The position numbers and the translations under genes were made by a program. Source: Providencia burhodogranariea DSM 19968 (GTDB lineage Bacteria; Pseudomonadota; Gammaproteobacteria; Enterobacterales; Enterobacteriaceae). From it: DNA of 64,000 nt. Positions 26,934 to 40,205 of the stretch are shown one piece after another. The notes under the pieces were generated by a model that was given only the letters and a program-made list of their open reading frames with translations, was not told the origin of the DNA and made no database searches. The first letter of the stretch is position 1, and each line of letters opens with the position of its first letter. The stretch lies in assembly GCF_000314855.2 (NCBI RefSeq), contig NZ_KB233222.1, positions 2,227,342 through 2,291,341 on the forward strand. The letters are read 5' to 3'.

Positions 26934-28139
26934 TTAACCAAAAATAGCACTCCACCAGCCACTTACCATTTTAGCAATATAATCCCAAATACGACCAAAA
27001 AAGCCTGCTTCTGCGACTTCATCTTTCACAACAAGTGGACGTTGCTCAACAACCTCATCATTTAAAATAAAGTTTACAGTACCAACCACTTGATTTTTTG
27101 CTAATGGGGCTTCAAGCGAAGGATTGGTCAGTTCATAGCTGACTTTTAAGTTCTGTAGTTGACCTTTCGGTATGGTCACCGCTGCATCCTTTTCAACGCC
27201 TAGTGCCACCTCAGATTTATCACCAAACCACACCCTTTGTGTTTGCAAAGTTTGATCTGCTTTGATTGGCGTGATCGTTTCAAAGAAACGAAATCCCCAA
27301 GTTAATAACTTTTCACTTTCAGAAAAACGTACTCGGTCACTTGGGGCACCTAAAACAACAGAAATTAAGCGCATTGGGCCATCAGTCGCAGAGGCGACTA
27401 AATTATGGCCTGCCCCACTGGTATGTCCTGTTTTTACGCCATCTACTTTCAGGTTTTCATTCCACAATAGACGATTACGGTTAGGCTGACGAATTTTATT
27501 AAAGGTAAACTCTTTTTCTTTATGTAAGATGTATTCATCAGGAACATCGTGGATCATTGCTTGTGTCAAAATAGCCATATCACGCGCGGTGCTATATTGA
27601 CCATCAGAGTCTAAACCATGCACAGTTTTAAAATGGGTATTTTTCAAACCAATTTGTTGAACATATTGATTCATCAAACTAACGAAAGAATCTTGGCTTC
27701 CTGCGACATAATCAGCCAGTGCAATACTGGCATCATTACCAGATTGAATCACAATCCCTTTATTTAAATCTAAAACTGAAACACGATCTTTCGGCTTTAA
27801 AAACATCAAGGATGAGCCTTTTAGCACAGGGTTGCCTGTTGCCCATGCATCAACACCAACAGTAACCATATCCTGAGGCGTAATTTTACCTGCTTTAATC
27901 GCTTGCCCAATCACATAACTCGTCATAATTTTGGTTAGGCTTGCCGGATCTAAACGCTCGTCAGGATTGCTAGACGCTAAAATTTTGCCACTATCATAAT
28001 CCATCAGGACGAAGGCTTTTGCGTCAATTTGTGGAGCAACCGGTGTCTCTGCTGCGTAAACGCAACTACTCACAGCCACTAAAAGGCCCAATCCAGTTCC
28101 AAGATATCGAGCCTTTAAAGTTAAAATTTTTCTATTCAT
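26934..28139 (-). CDS. dacC: D-alanyl-D-alanine carboxypeptidase (PBP5/6 family), probably DacC
   Basis: Periplasmic penicillin-binding protein that trims the terminal D-Ala from muropeptides, 401 residues. A signal peptide ends near VYAA-ETPV. Active-site motifs are SLTK (Ser67), SGN (133-135) and KTG (236-238, KTGHTSGAG), with a C-terminal beta domain and an amphipathic anchor ([18 protein letters not shown]). It is assigned to dacC rather than dacA because gstB (yliJ) is next to it, as in E. coli, and the ybjG region lies nearby. By sequence alone PBP5 and PBP6 are hard to separate. Confidence 0.85.
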   Translation of the reverse strand: MNRKILTLKARYLGTGLGLLVAVSSCVYAAETPVAPQIDAKAFVLMDYDSGKILASSNPDERLDPASLTKIMTSYVIGQAIKAGKITPQDMVTVGVDAWATGNPVLKGSSLMFLKPKDRVSVLDLNKGIVIQSGNDASIALADYVAGSQDSFVSLMNQYVQQIGLKNTHFKTVHGLDSDGQYSTARDMAILTQAMIHDVPDEYILHKEKEFTFNKIRQPNRNRLLWNENLKVDGVKTGHTSGAGHNLVASATDGPMRLISVVLGAPSDRVRFSESEKLLTWGFRFFETITPIKADQTLQTQRVWFGDKSEVALGVEKDAAVTIPKGQLQNLKVSYELTNPSLEAPLAKNQVVGTVNFILNDEVVEQRPLVVKDEVAEAGFFGRIWDYIAKMVSGWWSAIFG

Positions 28140-28299
28140 CGGTTACTCCTTTACAAATACTCAAACGGTTAATTCATTATTAATATAGGACTTTTTACCC
28201 TAAGAGACTATCAACAACAAATAAAGATTGTTCCTATCATACAATTTCATCTATCTTTATCTCGCTAAATAACTCAAAAATGAAATTATGAGGAAAATT

Positions 28300-28923
28300 A
28301 TGTTAACTGTATGGGGTCGTACAAATTCGTCAAATGTCAAAAAAGTCCTTTGGTGCCTTGAAGAGCTGAACGTGGCATATGCGCAAAAAGATGTTGGTGG
28401 CCCTTTTGGTGGGCTTGATACACCTGAATACAAGAAAATGAATCCAAACAGCACAATCCCAACTTTACAGGATGATCACTTTACCCTGTGGGAATCGAAT
28501 ACCATTTTACGTTACCTTACGGAAAAGTTTGATCATTCTCACTTATTATTGTCTCAAGATATCCAAGAAAGAGCCGCTGCCGATAAGTGGATAGACTGGG
28601 GAGGCAGCAGTTTATTCGATAATATCAAACAAATGATGAATAAAATTGTGCGTGTTCCTGTTAACGAACGTGATCCTGAGGTTGTTCGTACAATATATCA
28701 AAATATTGAGAAACTACTTAAAATCGCAGATGACGCGCTTGCAGCACAAGCTTATTTTAGCGGTCAAAAATTTGGTATTGCTGACATTGCTATTGCACCA
28801 CTGTTCTATCCTTGGCGCGAAATCGCTACCGAACGCCCTGCATTTCACAATTTAGAGCGTTGGTATGAACAACTTAAAACACGTCCTGCATTTCAAAAGA
28901 TTGTCATGATCCCACTTAAATAA
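28300..28923 (+). CDS. gstB: Glutathione S-transferase GstB (YliJ)
   Basis: Glutathione-dependent transferase or dehalogenase-type enzyme, 207 residues. The thioredoxin-like N-domain opens MLTVWGRTNSSNVKKVLWCL and contains LWESNTILRYL (glutathione contact). The helical C-domain ends PAFQKIVMIPLK, close to E. coli GstB (RPAVRKVVMIPVS). An ATG at 28288 overlaps the Shine-Dalgarno; GAGGA at 28290-28294 places the start at 28300. Divergent from dacC; its stop abuts the stop of convergent yeeZ with no base between. Confidence 0.9.
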   Translation: MLTVWGRTNSSNVKKVLWCLEELNVAYAQKDVGGPFGGLDTPEYKKMNPNSTIPTLQDDHFTLWESNTILRYLTEKFDHSHLLLSQDIQERAAADKWIDWGGSSLFDNIKQMMNKIVRVPVNERDPEVVRTIYQNIEKLLKIADDALAAQAYFSGQKFGIADIAIAPLFYPWREIATERPAFHNLERWYEQLKTRPAFQKIVMIPLK

Positions 28924-29751
28924 TTATAGGCTCATTGGCATATCTATTGGGTTTGGATATTGATATTCAAACCCAAGCTCTTCACAAATACAATTTCCAT
29001 TCACTTCTTTTCCCGCAACCCCTTCGCCTTCTTTTGCAAATTCAGGCAACTCAAGATTTAATGATTGTGTCGCTTGGCGATAAAAATTGGCTCGCGTTGG
29101 ATGTTCTGGTGCACAAAGATTATAAACATGACCACCTTGAGGCTGTTTAAGCAATAGCCTGATCGCCTCAATGACATCATCTTGATGGACAATGTTTACT
29201 GGCTGAGTAGCCCCTTTCAGTGATTTTTTTCCTGCAAGAAAACGCCCAGCATGGCGATTATTACCCACTAATCCAGCTAATCGTAAAATATCGACAGAAA
29301 TATTCGGCAAATCATGTAACCAATTTTCAACCTTGATTAATGCCTGCGCAGAAGCGGTTTCTGCCTGTAAATCACTATTTTCATCAATTTCACCACTTGC
29401 ACTACCATAAACCGATGTTGATGAAGTGAAGATCACTCGTGGAACATGAAATACTAATGCGGTATCAACCAGCTGCTGAACAGCATCAATATAATCAGCA
29501 ACATTAATCTTTGAAGGTGGCAGTAAAACGATTAAAGCATCAGTGCCATCTAGTAATTGCTGCAAATCATCAGCATCGCATATTAACTCAGGGGTAAGTT
29601 GTAAAGAGTAACAATCAATTCCCATAGCGCGAGCAGCCGCAATGCCATCTGGTGTCGTTTTAGTTCCTGTTACTTCGATATCATCAGACAACAATGCTCT
29701 GGCTAATGGTAAACCTAGCCAACCTAATCCAACAATCGCAACTTTTTTCAT
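28924..29751 (-). CDS. yeeZ: YeeZ-like NAD(P)-binding SDR protein
   Basis: Epimerase-like SDR protein of unknown substrate, 275 residues. The Rossmann motif VAIVGLGWLGLPLA opens it; TSSTSVYG supplies the S/Y region typical of extended SDRs. E. coli yeeZ lies beside hisL-hisG in the same divergent arrangement, which supports the name. Directly convergent with gstB. A role in nucleotide-sugar or envelope metabolism is only a guess. Confidence 0.88.
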   Translation of the reverse strand: MKKVAIVGLGWLGLPLARALLSDDIEVTGTKTTPDGIAAARAMGIDCYSLQLTPELICDADDLQQLLDGTDALIVLLPPSKINVADYIDAVQQLVDTALVFHVPRVIFTSSTSVYGSASGEIDENSDLQAETASAQALIKVENWLHDLPNISVDILRLAGLVGNNRHAGRFLAGKKSLKGATQPVNIVHQDDVIEAIRLLLKQPQGGHVYNLCAPEHPTRANFYRQATQSLNLELPEFAKEGEGVAGKEVNGNCICEELGFEYQYPNPIDMPMSL

Positions 29752-30081
29752 TTCTCATCTCTTCATGTCAAGCAACAGCCTTAATTGCTCATTAGGTTAA
29801 CTGAAAATAGTTTGATTTCCGAGCATATTAGGTTCTGTTGAGTATGTTTTACCTTAATTTAATACTCTCCACTCAATAGTGGCACAAAATAATTTGAGTT
29901 AACTGAGTGGTTTTCACCTTTTAAACCGTGTTCTAAACAATGTTAAGATGATCAGGGTATATAATTATTATCGCTTATTTAAAAAAAGAGTTGCATTATG
30001 GGGGCGAAATCGGATAGTTTGTTGAGTAATGAATGTTTAAGCAACTTATAGCATCACTAAATAACTAAAACGGAAACTACT
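29752..30081. other. Promoter region between yeeZ and hisL
   Basis: 330 bp with no gene. A TATAAT at 29960-29965 preceded by GGG may be the his operon -10 box, but no good -35 element was found at the right distance. The yeeZ promoter should also lie here. Confidence 0.35.
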
Positions 30082-30129
30082 ATGACTCGTATTTCACGCA
30101 ACCATCATCATCACCATCATCCTGATTAG
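30082..30129 (+). CDS. hisL: his operon leader peptide HisL
   Basis: A 15-residue leader, MTRISRNHHHHHHPD, with six consecutive histidine codons. Ribosome stalling at these codons when charged tRNA-His is scarce lets the his operon escape attenuation. E. coli HisL (MTRVQFKHHHHHHHPD) has seven histidines, so this one is slightly shorter. Confidence 0.97.
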   Translation: MTRISRNHHHHHHPD

Positions 30130-30197
30130 TCTTTTGGGCGATGTGTGCTGGAAGACGATCAACGACTCTTCCGGTGGCAGAAATGCGAAATAGAGAA

Positions 30198-30231
30198 AAC
30201 CCTCGGAAGATTATCTTCCGAGGGTTTTTTT
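30198..30231 (+). terminator. his operon attenuator
   Basis: ACCCTCGGAAGA and TCTTCCGAGGGT form a long perfect stem with a tiny loop, followed by seven T. It lies 70 bp past hisL and 44 bp before hisG, the standard attenuator position. Confidence 0.95.
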
Positions 30232-30274
30232 ATGATTAATCAAAAAGATATAACCGAATAGACAGGGTAAACAT

Positions 30275-31174
30275 ATGTTAGACAAATCACGTTTAAGAAT
30301 TGCAATTCAAAAATCTGGTCGACTGAGCGATGAATCAAGAGAACTGCTAGCGCGTTGCGGAATTAAAATCAATTTACAACAACAGCGACTGATTGCTTAT
30401 GCAGAAAATATGCCTATTGATTTACTTCGTGTACGTGATGACGATATCCCAGGACTCGTAATGGATGGCGTTGTTGACTTAGGAATTATTGGTGAAAACG
30501 TGCTTGAAGAAGAGTTATTAAACCGTCAAGCACAAGGCGACAATGCATCCTATAAAACATTACGTCGCCTTGACTTTGGCGGCTGTCGTCTTTCTCTCGC
30601 GGCCCCTCTTGACTTTAACTATACAGGCGCAGAGTGCTTAAATGGTTCTCGTATTGCCACCTCCTATCCACACCTGCTAAAGCGTTACTTCGATGAGAAA
30701 GGTATTCAATTCAAATCTTGCTTGTTAAACGGTTCAGTTGAAGTTGCCCCGCGTGCAGGTCTTGCCGATGCCATTTGTGACCTTGTTTCAACAGGTGCAA
30801 CACTAGAAGCTAACGGGCTGAAAGAAGTTGAAGTTATCTATCGCTCAAAAGCCTGTTTAATTCAACGTGATGGTGAAATGTCTGCTGATAAGCAACAGCT
30901 TATCGACCGCATGATGACGCGTATTCAAGGTGTTATCCAAGCACGTGAATCCAAATACATCATGCTGCACGCACCAAGCGAATGCTTAGAAGAGATTATC
31001 GCTCTACTTCCGGGCGCCGAAAGACCAACACTTCTACCATTAGCGGGTGACCAAAACCGCGTTGCAATGCACATGGTCAGTAGTGAAACCCTGTTCTGGG
31101 AAACAATGGAAAAACTCAAAGCATTGGGTGCAAGTTCCATTTTAGTTCTACCAATTGAAAAAATGATGGAGTAA
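30275..31174 (+). CDS. hisG: ATP phosphoribosyltransferase HisG
   Basis: First enzyme of histidine synthesis, joining ATP and PRPP; feedback-inhibited by histidine. At 299 residues it is the long form with the C-terminal regulatory ACT-like domain. It opens [15 protein letters not shown], and the PRPP-binding loop [16 protein letters not shown] is clear. First structural gene of the his operon after the attenuator; hisD starts two bases after its stop. Confidence 0.97.
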   Translation: MLDKSRLRIAIQKSGRLSDESRELLARCGIKINLQQQRLIAYAENMPIDLLRVRDDDIPGLVMDGVVDLGIIGENVLEEELLNRQAQGDNASYKTLRRLDFGGCRLSLAAPLDFNYTGAECLNGSRIATSYPHLLKRYFDEKGIQFKSCLLNGSVEVAPRAGLADAICDLVSTGATLEANGLKEVEVIYRSKACLIQRDGEMSADKQQLIDRMMTRIQGVIQARESKYIMLHAPSECLEEIIALLPGAERPTLLPLAGDQNRVAMHMVSSETLFWETMEKLKALGASSILVLPIEKMME

Positions 31175-31176
31175 GC

Positions 31177-32496
31177 ATGATGGAAATGGGATTTAACCAA
31201 CCTATTCGCTGGTCAACATGCAGTGCTGCTGAACAAAACGCGTTACTAACACGCCCTGCTATCGCAGCATCTGCGAGCATCGGTGTTACCGTAAGGCAAA
31301 TTATTGAGCAAGTACAAACACAAGGTGACAGTGCGCTGATTGAGTTTAGTCAACGCTTTGACAAAACGACCATTTCCACCATCCGTATCGCTCAAGACGC
31401 TGTTGAACAAGCTGAATCACGTCTTGGTGATGATATTAAGACTGCAATGAATACGGCAATTGGCAATATTCGCCGTTTTCATGAAGCACAAAAACCAACA
31501 GTGATTAGCGTTGAGACTCAGCCAGGTGTAGTTTGTCAGCAAGTGACTCGCCCGATTGATGCTGTCGGTTTATATATACCAGGCGGTTCTGCGCCATTAC
31601 TATCAACCGTGATGATGCTAGGAACTCCTGCCAATATCGCAGGCTGCCGTAAAATTATTTTGTGTTCACCACCACCAATCGCAGATGAAATTTTATATGC
31701 GGCAAAATTGTGCGGTATTAGTGAAATATTCCAAGTAGGCGGTGCACAAGCAATTGCAGCAATGGCATTTGGTACTGAAAGCATTCCTGCTGTAGATAAG
31801 ATTTTTGGGCCGGGTAATGCATATGTAACAGAAGCTAAGCGCCAAGTAAGCCAAAGTCATGAAGGTGCTGCAATTGACATGCCTGCGGGTCCATCTGAAG
31901 TTTTGGTTATTGCCGACAGCTTAGCTAACCCCGCATTTACGGCTGCTGATTTACTTTCTCAGGCTGAGCATGGCCCTGATTCGCAAGTTATTTTACTGAC
32001 TGATAATCAAGATTTTGCTCAGCGTGTTATCAACGAGACGGAAAAACAACTTGCTGAACTTTCTCGTGCAGATATTGCCAGAGAGGCGCTTAACTCAAGT
32101 CGAGTGATTATTGCTGACTCTATTGACCAATGCGTTGAAATCAGTAATCGCTATGGCCCTGAGCATTTGATCTTGCAAACACGTAATGCAGATGATCTCG
32201 TGGATAGGATCATCAGTGCTGGCTCTATTTTCGTGGGGGATTGGTCACCTGAATCTGCTGGCGATTATGCATCAGGCACTAACCATGTATTACCGACTTA
32301 TGGTTATACCTCAACCTATTCAAGTCTTGGCCTTGCCGATTTCATGAAACGAATGACCGTTCAAAAGCTTTCAGCGCAAGGGTTATTAGGACTCGCGACT
32401 ACCATTGAAACATTAGCGCAAGCAGAAAGGCTTACTGCTCATAAAAATGCCGTTACATTACGAGTTAACGAACTAAGAAAACAAAATCAGGAGTAA
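31177..32496 (+). CDS. hisD: Histidinol dehydrogenase HisD
   Basis: Zinc enzyme oxidising histidinol to histidine in two NAD-dependent steps, the last of the pathway; 439 residues. Signature region [19 protein letters not shown] and metal/catalytic motifs [21 protein letters not shown] and GTNHVLPT are visible. GGAG from the end of hisG serves as ribosome site; the two successive ATG codons leave the exact first residue open by one. Confidence 0.97.
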   Translation: MMEMGFNQPIRWSTCSAAEQNALLTRPAIAASASIGVTVRQIIEQVQTQGDSALIEFSQRFDKTTISTIRIAQDAVEQAESRLGDDIKTAMNTAIGNIRRFHEAQKPTVISVETQPGVVCQQVTRPIDAVGLYIPGGSAPLLSTVMMLGTPANIAGCRKIILCSPPPIADEILYAAKLCGISEIFQVGGAQAIAAMAFGTESIPAVDKIFGPGNAYVTEAKRQVSQSHEGAAIDMPAGPSEVLVIADSLANPAFTAADLLSQAEHGPDSQVILLTDNQDFAQRVINETEKQLAELSRADIAREALNSSRVIIADSIDQCVEISNRYGPEHLILQTRNADDLVDRIISAGSIFVGDWSPESAGDYASGTNHVLPTYGYTSTYSSLGLADFMKRMTVQKLSAQGLLGLATTIETLAQAERLTAHKNAVTLRVNELRKQNQE

Positions 32497-33570
<1,074 letters not shown>

Positions 33571-33591
33571 CCCTGAAAATAGGAAATACTC

Positions 33592-34658
33592 ATGAGCCAA
33601 AAAATACTTTTTATTGACCGTGATGGTACATTAATTACTGAGCCGCCAACTGATTTTCAGGTCGATAGCCTCAACAAATTAGCCTTTGAAAAAGCCGTTA
33701 TTCCAAGTTTACTGGCATTACAAAAAGCAAATTATCGTTTAGTGATGGTAACTAACCAAGATGGCTTAGGGACTGACAGCTTCCCGACCGCTGACTTCGA
33801 GCCACCTCATAACTTAATGATGCAAATATTTGAATCACAAGGCATCAATTTTGATGAAGTATTAATCTGCCCTCATAAACCCGCTGATAACTGCACTTGC
33901 CGTAAGCCTAAATTAGGATTGGTTGAAAACTATCTCACAGAAGGCAAGTTGGATCTCGCCAACAGCTATGTGATTGGTGACCGTGAAACTGACCTACAAC
34001 TAGCTGAAAATATGGGTATTCAAGGCTTACGTTATTGTCCTGAGTCGTTCGATTGGGTTGCTATTACGGATAAACTCACCAAGCGTGACCGCCACGCACT
34101 GGTTGAGCGAGTCACCAAAGAAACCCATATCCAAGTGGAAGTTTGGCTAGATCGTGAAGGTGGTAGTGTAATCAATACTGGCGTTGGCTTCTTTGATCAT
34201 ATGCTTGATCAAATCGCAACCCACGGTGGCTTCCGTTTAAATGTCGACGTTAAAGGCGATTTATTTATTGACGATCATCACTCAGTTGAAGATACAGGGT
34301 TAGCACTTGGGGAAGCATTGAGAATAGCGCTAGGTGATAAACGTGGTATTGCACGCTTTGGATTTGTGCTTCCTATGGATGAATGCCAAGCTCGCTGTGC
34401 ATTAGATATTTCAGGTCGCCCACACCTTGAATATAAAGCAGAATTTAAATATCAGCGCGTTGGCGATTTGAGCACTGAAATGATTGAACACTTTTTCAGC
34501 TCACTCTCTTATGCAATGGGCTGCACACTACACCTCAAAACTAAGGGTAAAAACGATCACCACAAAGCGGAAAGCTTATTCAAAGTCTTTGGCCGTACAC
34601 TGCGCCAAGCTATCCGTGTCGAAGGGGATACTCTACCTAGCTCAAAAGGGGTTCTCTA

Positions 34659-34659
<1 letters not shown>
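33592..34659 (+). CDS. hisB: Bifunctional histidinol-phosphatase/IGP dehydratase HisB
   Basis: Fusion catalysing two non-consecutive steps, 355 residues. The N-terminal HAD phosphatase has DRDGTL (nucleophile Asp9) and zinc-site cysteines (CPHKP, CTCRKPK). The C-terminal dehydratase has [18 protein letters not shown] and [11 protein letters not shown] for metal binding. The fusion is typical of gammaproteobacteria. Its TAA overlaps the hisH ATG by one base. Confidence 0.97.
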
Positions 34660-36746
<2,087 letters not shown>

Positions 36747-36753
<7 letters not shown>

Positions 36754-37358
36754 CGACAGAACAATGTAACCAACTGGCTTGGGAAAAAGTGGATGAACTA
36801 ATGCCCGTCGTCGTCCAGCATGCCACCTCAGGTGATGTACTCATGCTAGGCTATATGAATCGTGAAGCATTACAAGCGACCTTAGAAAGCCGCAAGGTGA
36901 CTTTTTTTTCCAGAACTAAACAACGTTTATGGACCAAAGGGGAAACGTCCGGTAATTTCCTCAACGTAGTTGATATCTACCCGGATTGTGACAGTGATAC
37001 TTTATTGGCTCTCGTACAGCCCGTCGGGCCAACTTGCCACAATGGGACTGAAAGCTGTTTTGCACCAGCACAAAGTGACTGGGGTTTCTTATTCGAACTA
37101 GAGACATTACTCAAGTCACGTAAAACCGCAGATCCCAAAAGCTCTTATACCGCAAGCCTTTATGCGAGTGGTACCAAGCGCATTGCACAAAAAGTGGGTG
37201 AGGAAGGTGTTGAAACGGCCTTGGCTGCTACCGTCAATGACCGAGCTGAACTAACCAACGAAGCTGCTGACTTGATTTACCACTTACTGGTGTTATTGCA
37301 AGATCAAGACTTAGATTTAAGTACCATTATTCAACGTCTTAAAGATCGCCATCAATAA
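36747..37358 (+). CDS. hisI: Bifunctional PR-AMP cyclohydrolase/PR-ATP pyrophosphatase HisIE
   Basis: Fusion performing the second and third steps of the pathway, 203 residues. The N-terminal cyclohydrolase half shows [31 protein letters not shown] and zinc ligands DCDSDTLL and GPTCHNG. The C-terminal pyrophosphohydrolase half shows [13 protein letters not shown] and [14 protein letters not shown]. Last gene of the his operon; a hairpin follows 8 bases after the stop. Confidence 0.97.
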
Positions 37359-37366
37359 TTATTTTG

Positions 37367-37388
37367 CTGCCTGTCCCACTACAGGCAG
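37367..37388 (+). terminator. Hairpin ending the his operon
   Basis: CTGCCTGT (37367-37374) pairs with ACAGGCAG (37381-37388) across a 6-nt loop, just after hisI. The T-run is weak. Confidence 0.6.
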
Positions 37389-37563
37389 TATTAAATTACG
37401 CTTGCATTTATTCTCGCTAAACTTTACTTCAACAACACAACTATTTTAAAATAACCAATTGATATTAAAAGAAAACAATAAAAAATGTGACATGTCACGT
37501 TAATTTTTATCTTATCGATTTGAGCTTTTCGATAAAATCGTCAATTTTCATTGTTCGCTCCAA

Positions 37564-38187
37564 TTAAACAAAATTACGTTTTCCGCGAAGGATATGTTCA
37601 TTCAATGTTTCTTCTGCTTCAGCGTACTGTTTTGCCTTTAATTGTTCGATTAATTGTTGATGCTGACGCGTGGATTCCAAATAGTAATCACTGCGATATA
37701 GTGGATCGGGTTCAAAATAAGCACGTTGGCGAATATTAGTTGATAAATCTAAGAAAACTGCGTTATCGAGCAACGATAAAAAATAACGATGAAAACGCTC
37801 ATCCTCTTTAACCCACTCGTGATAATTAGATCTTTCTAATAGCTCAAATTGCACATCGATAATTTTTTGTAAAAACACAAAATCGTTTTCAGTGAGGTAA
37901 CCACGTAATAATTTTAATGTATGGTTTTCAATCGCTAGTCTTAAATCGTAATAATCCCGCGTCTCTTTCAGAGATAAACGTTGAATAAATACGCCTTTTC
38001 GAGGAATGATTTTAACTAACCCTTCATTCTGCAATTGGTACAAAGCTTCACGGATAGGAGTACGACTCATCCCCAACTCTTTGACAAGGATATTTTCAGA
38101 AGTGTAACTTTCTTCTTCAAATTGTTTTGCCAAAATTTTTGCTTTTATAGCTTCGTAGGCTTGTTGGCTTAGTGTTTTATCTTTCAT
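37564..38187 (-). CDS. GntR-family (FCD domain) transcriptional regulator
   Basis: DNA-binding regulator, 207 residues. The N-terminal winged helix contains ILVKELGMSRTPIREALYQL and the wing GLVKIIPRKGVFI; the C-terminal helical FCD ligand domain starts at LKETRDYYDLRLAIENH. It is transcribed in the same direction as the upstream MFS-RraA-nitrilase genes but is separated from them by a terminator and an ERIC-like element. GTATAC-centred palindromes lie before both this gene and the MFS gene, so it probably controls the cluster and itself. The inducer is unknown. Confidence 0.88.
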   Translation of the reverse strand: MKDKTLSQQAYEAIKAKILAKQFEEESYTSENILVKELGMSRTPIREALYQLQNEGLVKIIPRKGVFIQRLSLKETRDYYDLRLAIENHTLKLLRGYLTENDFVFLQKIIDVQFELLERSNYHEWVKEDERFHRYFLSLLDNAVFLDLSTNIRQRAYFEPDPLYRSDYYLESTRQHQQLIEQLKAKQYAEAEETLNEHILRGKRNFV

Positions 38188-38222
38188 TTCGGTTACGCCA
38201 TTTATTCAATTCTTATTGAGTA

Positions 38223-38347
38223 TATACTCTAAATAATTCGATTTGCATGTAAGCGACAAAGGAAGATAAGCGGGAGCATAGAAAACTATGTAGCTCGGCT
38301 AACCGAATTTAGCCAACAATCATGCAACTTGAAGTACCACGAGTATA
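38223..38347. repeat. ERIC-like palindromic intergenic element
   Basis: A 125-bp element with imperfect terminal inverted repeats: TATACTCTAAATAATTCGAT... at the left and the complement ...CAACTTGAAGTACCACGAGTATA-type end at the right, with a central AGCATAG-AAAA-CTATGTAGCT stem. The size and architecture match ERIC/IRU elements (about 127 bp) of enterobacteria. It separates the regulator's promoter-proximal operator from its gene. Confidence 0.7.
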
Positions 38348-38358
38348 GAGATCAAAAT

Positions 38359-38372
38359 ACTGGTATACAAGT
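38359..38372. promoter_or_regulatory. Candidate operator before the GntR gene
   Basis: ACTGGTATACAAGT is a dyad with one mismatch that shares GTATACAAG with the perfect palindrome before the MFS gene at 41590-41607. FCD-type GntR proteins often bind TTGTATACAA-like sites. It lies about 170 bp upstream of the regulator, on the far side of the ERIC-like element. Confidence 0.5.
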
Positions 38373-38526
38373 AATAAACCAAACCAGTACAGAAGAATAT
38401 TCGATGACTTATAACGTGTCAGTAAATTATGAATGGGCATGTTACTATTGATATTGGATATTTAACCACATTTGCCATTATATAAACTCCCCAATAAAAA
38501 TATCACTGCAATTTATTACAAAAACC

Positions 38527-38557
38527 AAAAAACCTCATATAACACATGAGGTTTTTT
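38527..38557. terminator. Bidirectional terminator after the nitrilase gene
   Basis: AAAAAACCTCAT (38527-38538) pairs perfectly with ATGAGGTTTTTT (38546-38557), giving T-runs on both strands. It lies 188 bp after the hydrolase stop and insulates the GntR gene. Confidence 0.85.
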
Positions 38558-38744
38558 AGCATTCCAATATTCATATCTTTATAATACTTAAAGATGCATA
38601 CAGCTGGTATCACTCAACCAGCTAAATATTTCTGCCTGCACTCATAAAATTTGTTTAGCAAAAATAACATCATCCGATCACTACAGATAATTCGAATTAT
38701 TTTATATATAAAGATGAAAATATTAAAAATTAATATAATTATTT

Positions 38745-39536
38745 TTAATAAAGCTCTGGACGCCTATTTTGAATACACGGTAACTTTTGTCGAGTTTCAT
38801 GTGTATGTTCAATTGAAATATCAGCAAAGAATACGGCTTCGTCGTAGCCTGCTGATGCTATCGTGACACCAAGAGCATCACAAACAAGGCTTCGGCCAAT
38901 AAAGAGATTACCTGTTTGGTCACAAGCGCAAACTGGAATAGTATTTTCGAGTGCTCGCGCTTTAACTAATGATTGATAATGTTCTTCTTTTAAAGGCCCA
39001 CTCACCCATGCTGTTGGCACTAACAATACATCAGCACCCGCAAGTGTCAGTTTTCTCGCCACTTCAGGAAAACGTAATTCATAACAAACCAAAATACCTA
39101 TTTTACCAAACTCAGTTTCCACGGGTACTAAAGGATTATTACTCTGAATAATGTTCAGAGATTCCTGATAAGAAAAAGCATCATAAAGGTGTGTTTTTTG
39201 GTAATGGAATACTAGCTCACCTTGTCGGTTTAACATAATTGTTGTGTTGAATGCTCTTTTGGGATCATTTTCTGCTTTTTCATACATTCCGCAAACAACA
39301 TAAATACCCATTTCTTTTGCTTTCGCTGCTAATCCACGCACAAAAGGGCCATCGAGTGATTCCGCTATATCGGCATAACTAATACCACTATCTGGCGAAA
39401 CAAAAGCCATATACATTTCAGGTAATAAAATTAAATCTGCACCGCCTTCTGCGGCTTTTTCTATCGCAGAACACGCTTTATTTAATGTCTGATTTTTATC
39501 GTGATGACTCACTAACTGTGCAATTGCAATTTTCAT
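38745..39536 (-). CDS. Nitrilase-superfamily carbon-nitrogen hydrolase
   Basis: Cytoplasmic amide/carbamoyl hydrolase of 263 residues. The triad is E in LLPEMYMAF, K in HYQKTHLYDAF and C in LVCYELRFPEVARKL. It is only distantly like the other hydrolase of this window (230-1075). Last of three tightly spaced minus-strand genes (MFS, RraA-like, hydrolase; gaps of 12 and 9 bp), so it probably deaminates or deformylates an imported compound handled also by the RraA-like protein. Substrate unknown. Confidence 0.87.
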   Translation of the reverse strand: MKIAIAQLVSHHDKNQTLNKACSAIEKAAEGGADLILLPEMYMAFVSPDSGISYADIAESLDGPFVRGLAAKAKEMGIYVVCGMYEKAENDPKRAFNTTIMLNRQGELVFHYQKTHLYDAFSYQESLNIIQSNNPLVPVETEFGKIGILVCYELRFPEVARKLTLAGADVLLVPTAWVSGPLKEEHYQSLVKARALENTIPVCACDQTGNLFIGRSLVCDALGVTIASAGYDEAVFFADISIEHTHETRQKLPCIQNRRPELY

Positions 39537-39545
39537 ATTGAATTC

Positions 39546-40193
39546 CTATTCGAAATATTTTGCGGCGCCAGAAATTGCAGCTAACGTTTCCCCAGCATCA
39601 ATGCGCTGTTTCATCGCAATTTCACTGTGTTGCGCGTGTAAGGCTCGTTTGGCATATTCATTTAACGTTTGTTCATTTGCGACAAAAATGCCGTCATTAT
39701 CAGCAATTACCAAATCGCCTGGAAAAACTGTCACGCCATCAAGATTAACTGCGGTATTAATAGCCCCTTCAATGCCTAAAATACGTGTCGTTAATGGGCT
39801 AACTCTACGAGCAAAAACAGGTACACCAATTTCACGTAAGGCTTTTATATCAGTCACACAGCCATCAATAATAGCACCCGCAATTTTTTTCTCACGAGCC
39901 ATATATGAAACCATTTCACCCCAGCATGCTCTGTCGATATCACCGGACATATCAATGCAAACGACATCACCTTCTTTAACAATATCAAATACTTTATGAA
40001 CTGCACTAGAATCCATGTGTGGTATACGAACCGTCACTGCATTTCCAATAAACTGGCAGTTATCAATTTGTGGACGCAAATTTTTAATAAAACCGAAATC
40101 TGTCATGTGACCTATAGTAGACGGGCAAATTTGACGATATTGCTCAATGTCATTTTGTGTATAATTTTCAATGCGTTGATTTAATATAAACAT
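39546..40193 (-). CDS. RraA-like (HMG aldolase/oxaloacetate decarboxylase family) protein
   Basis: Family members are metal-dependent aldolases or decarboxylases acting on 4-hydroxy-4-methyl-2-oxoglutarate, oxaloacetate or related acids; RraA itself inhibits RNase E. This one has 215 residues, with the family core GDVVCIDMSGD and GAIIDGCVTDIKAL. In canonical members the last motif reads IDG-x-x-R-D; here the arginine that contacts the pyruvyl carboxylate is threonine, while the metal-binding Asp remains. Catalysis may therefore differ. Middle gene of the MFS-RraA-hydrolase operon, which suggests a catabolic role rather than RNase E control. Confidence 0.82.
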   Translation of the reverse strand: MFILNQRIENYTQNDIEQYRQICPSTIGHMTDFGFIKNLRPQIDNCQFIGNAVTVRIPHMDSSAVHKVFDIVKEGDVVCIDMSGDIDRACWGEMVSYMAREKKIAGAIIDGCVTDIKALREIGVPVFARRVSPLTTRILGIEGAINTAVNLDGVTVFPGDLVIADNDGIFVANEQTLNEYAKRALHAQHSEIAMKQRIDAGETLAAISGAAKYFE

Positions 40194-40205
40194 AAGTTCA
40201 TCCTT

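Noticed and set aside
37487-37498. GTGACATGTCAC palindrome after hisI
   Set aside because: It is short, lies between two 3' gene ends and has no related copy, so it could be chance; a minor role in ending the GntR transcript cannot be excluded.
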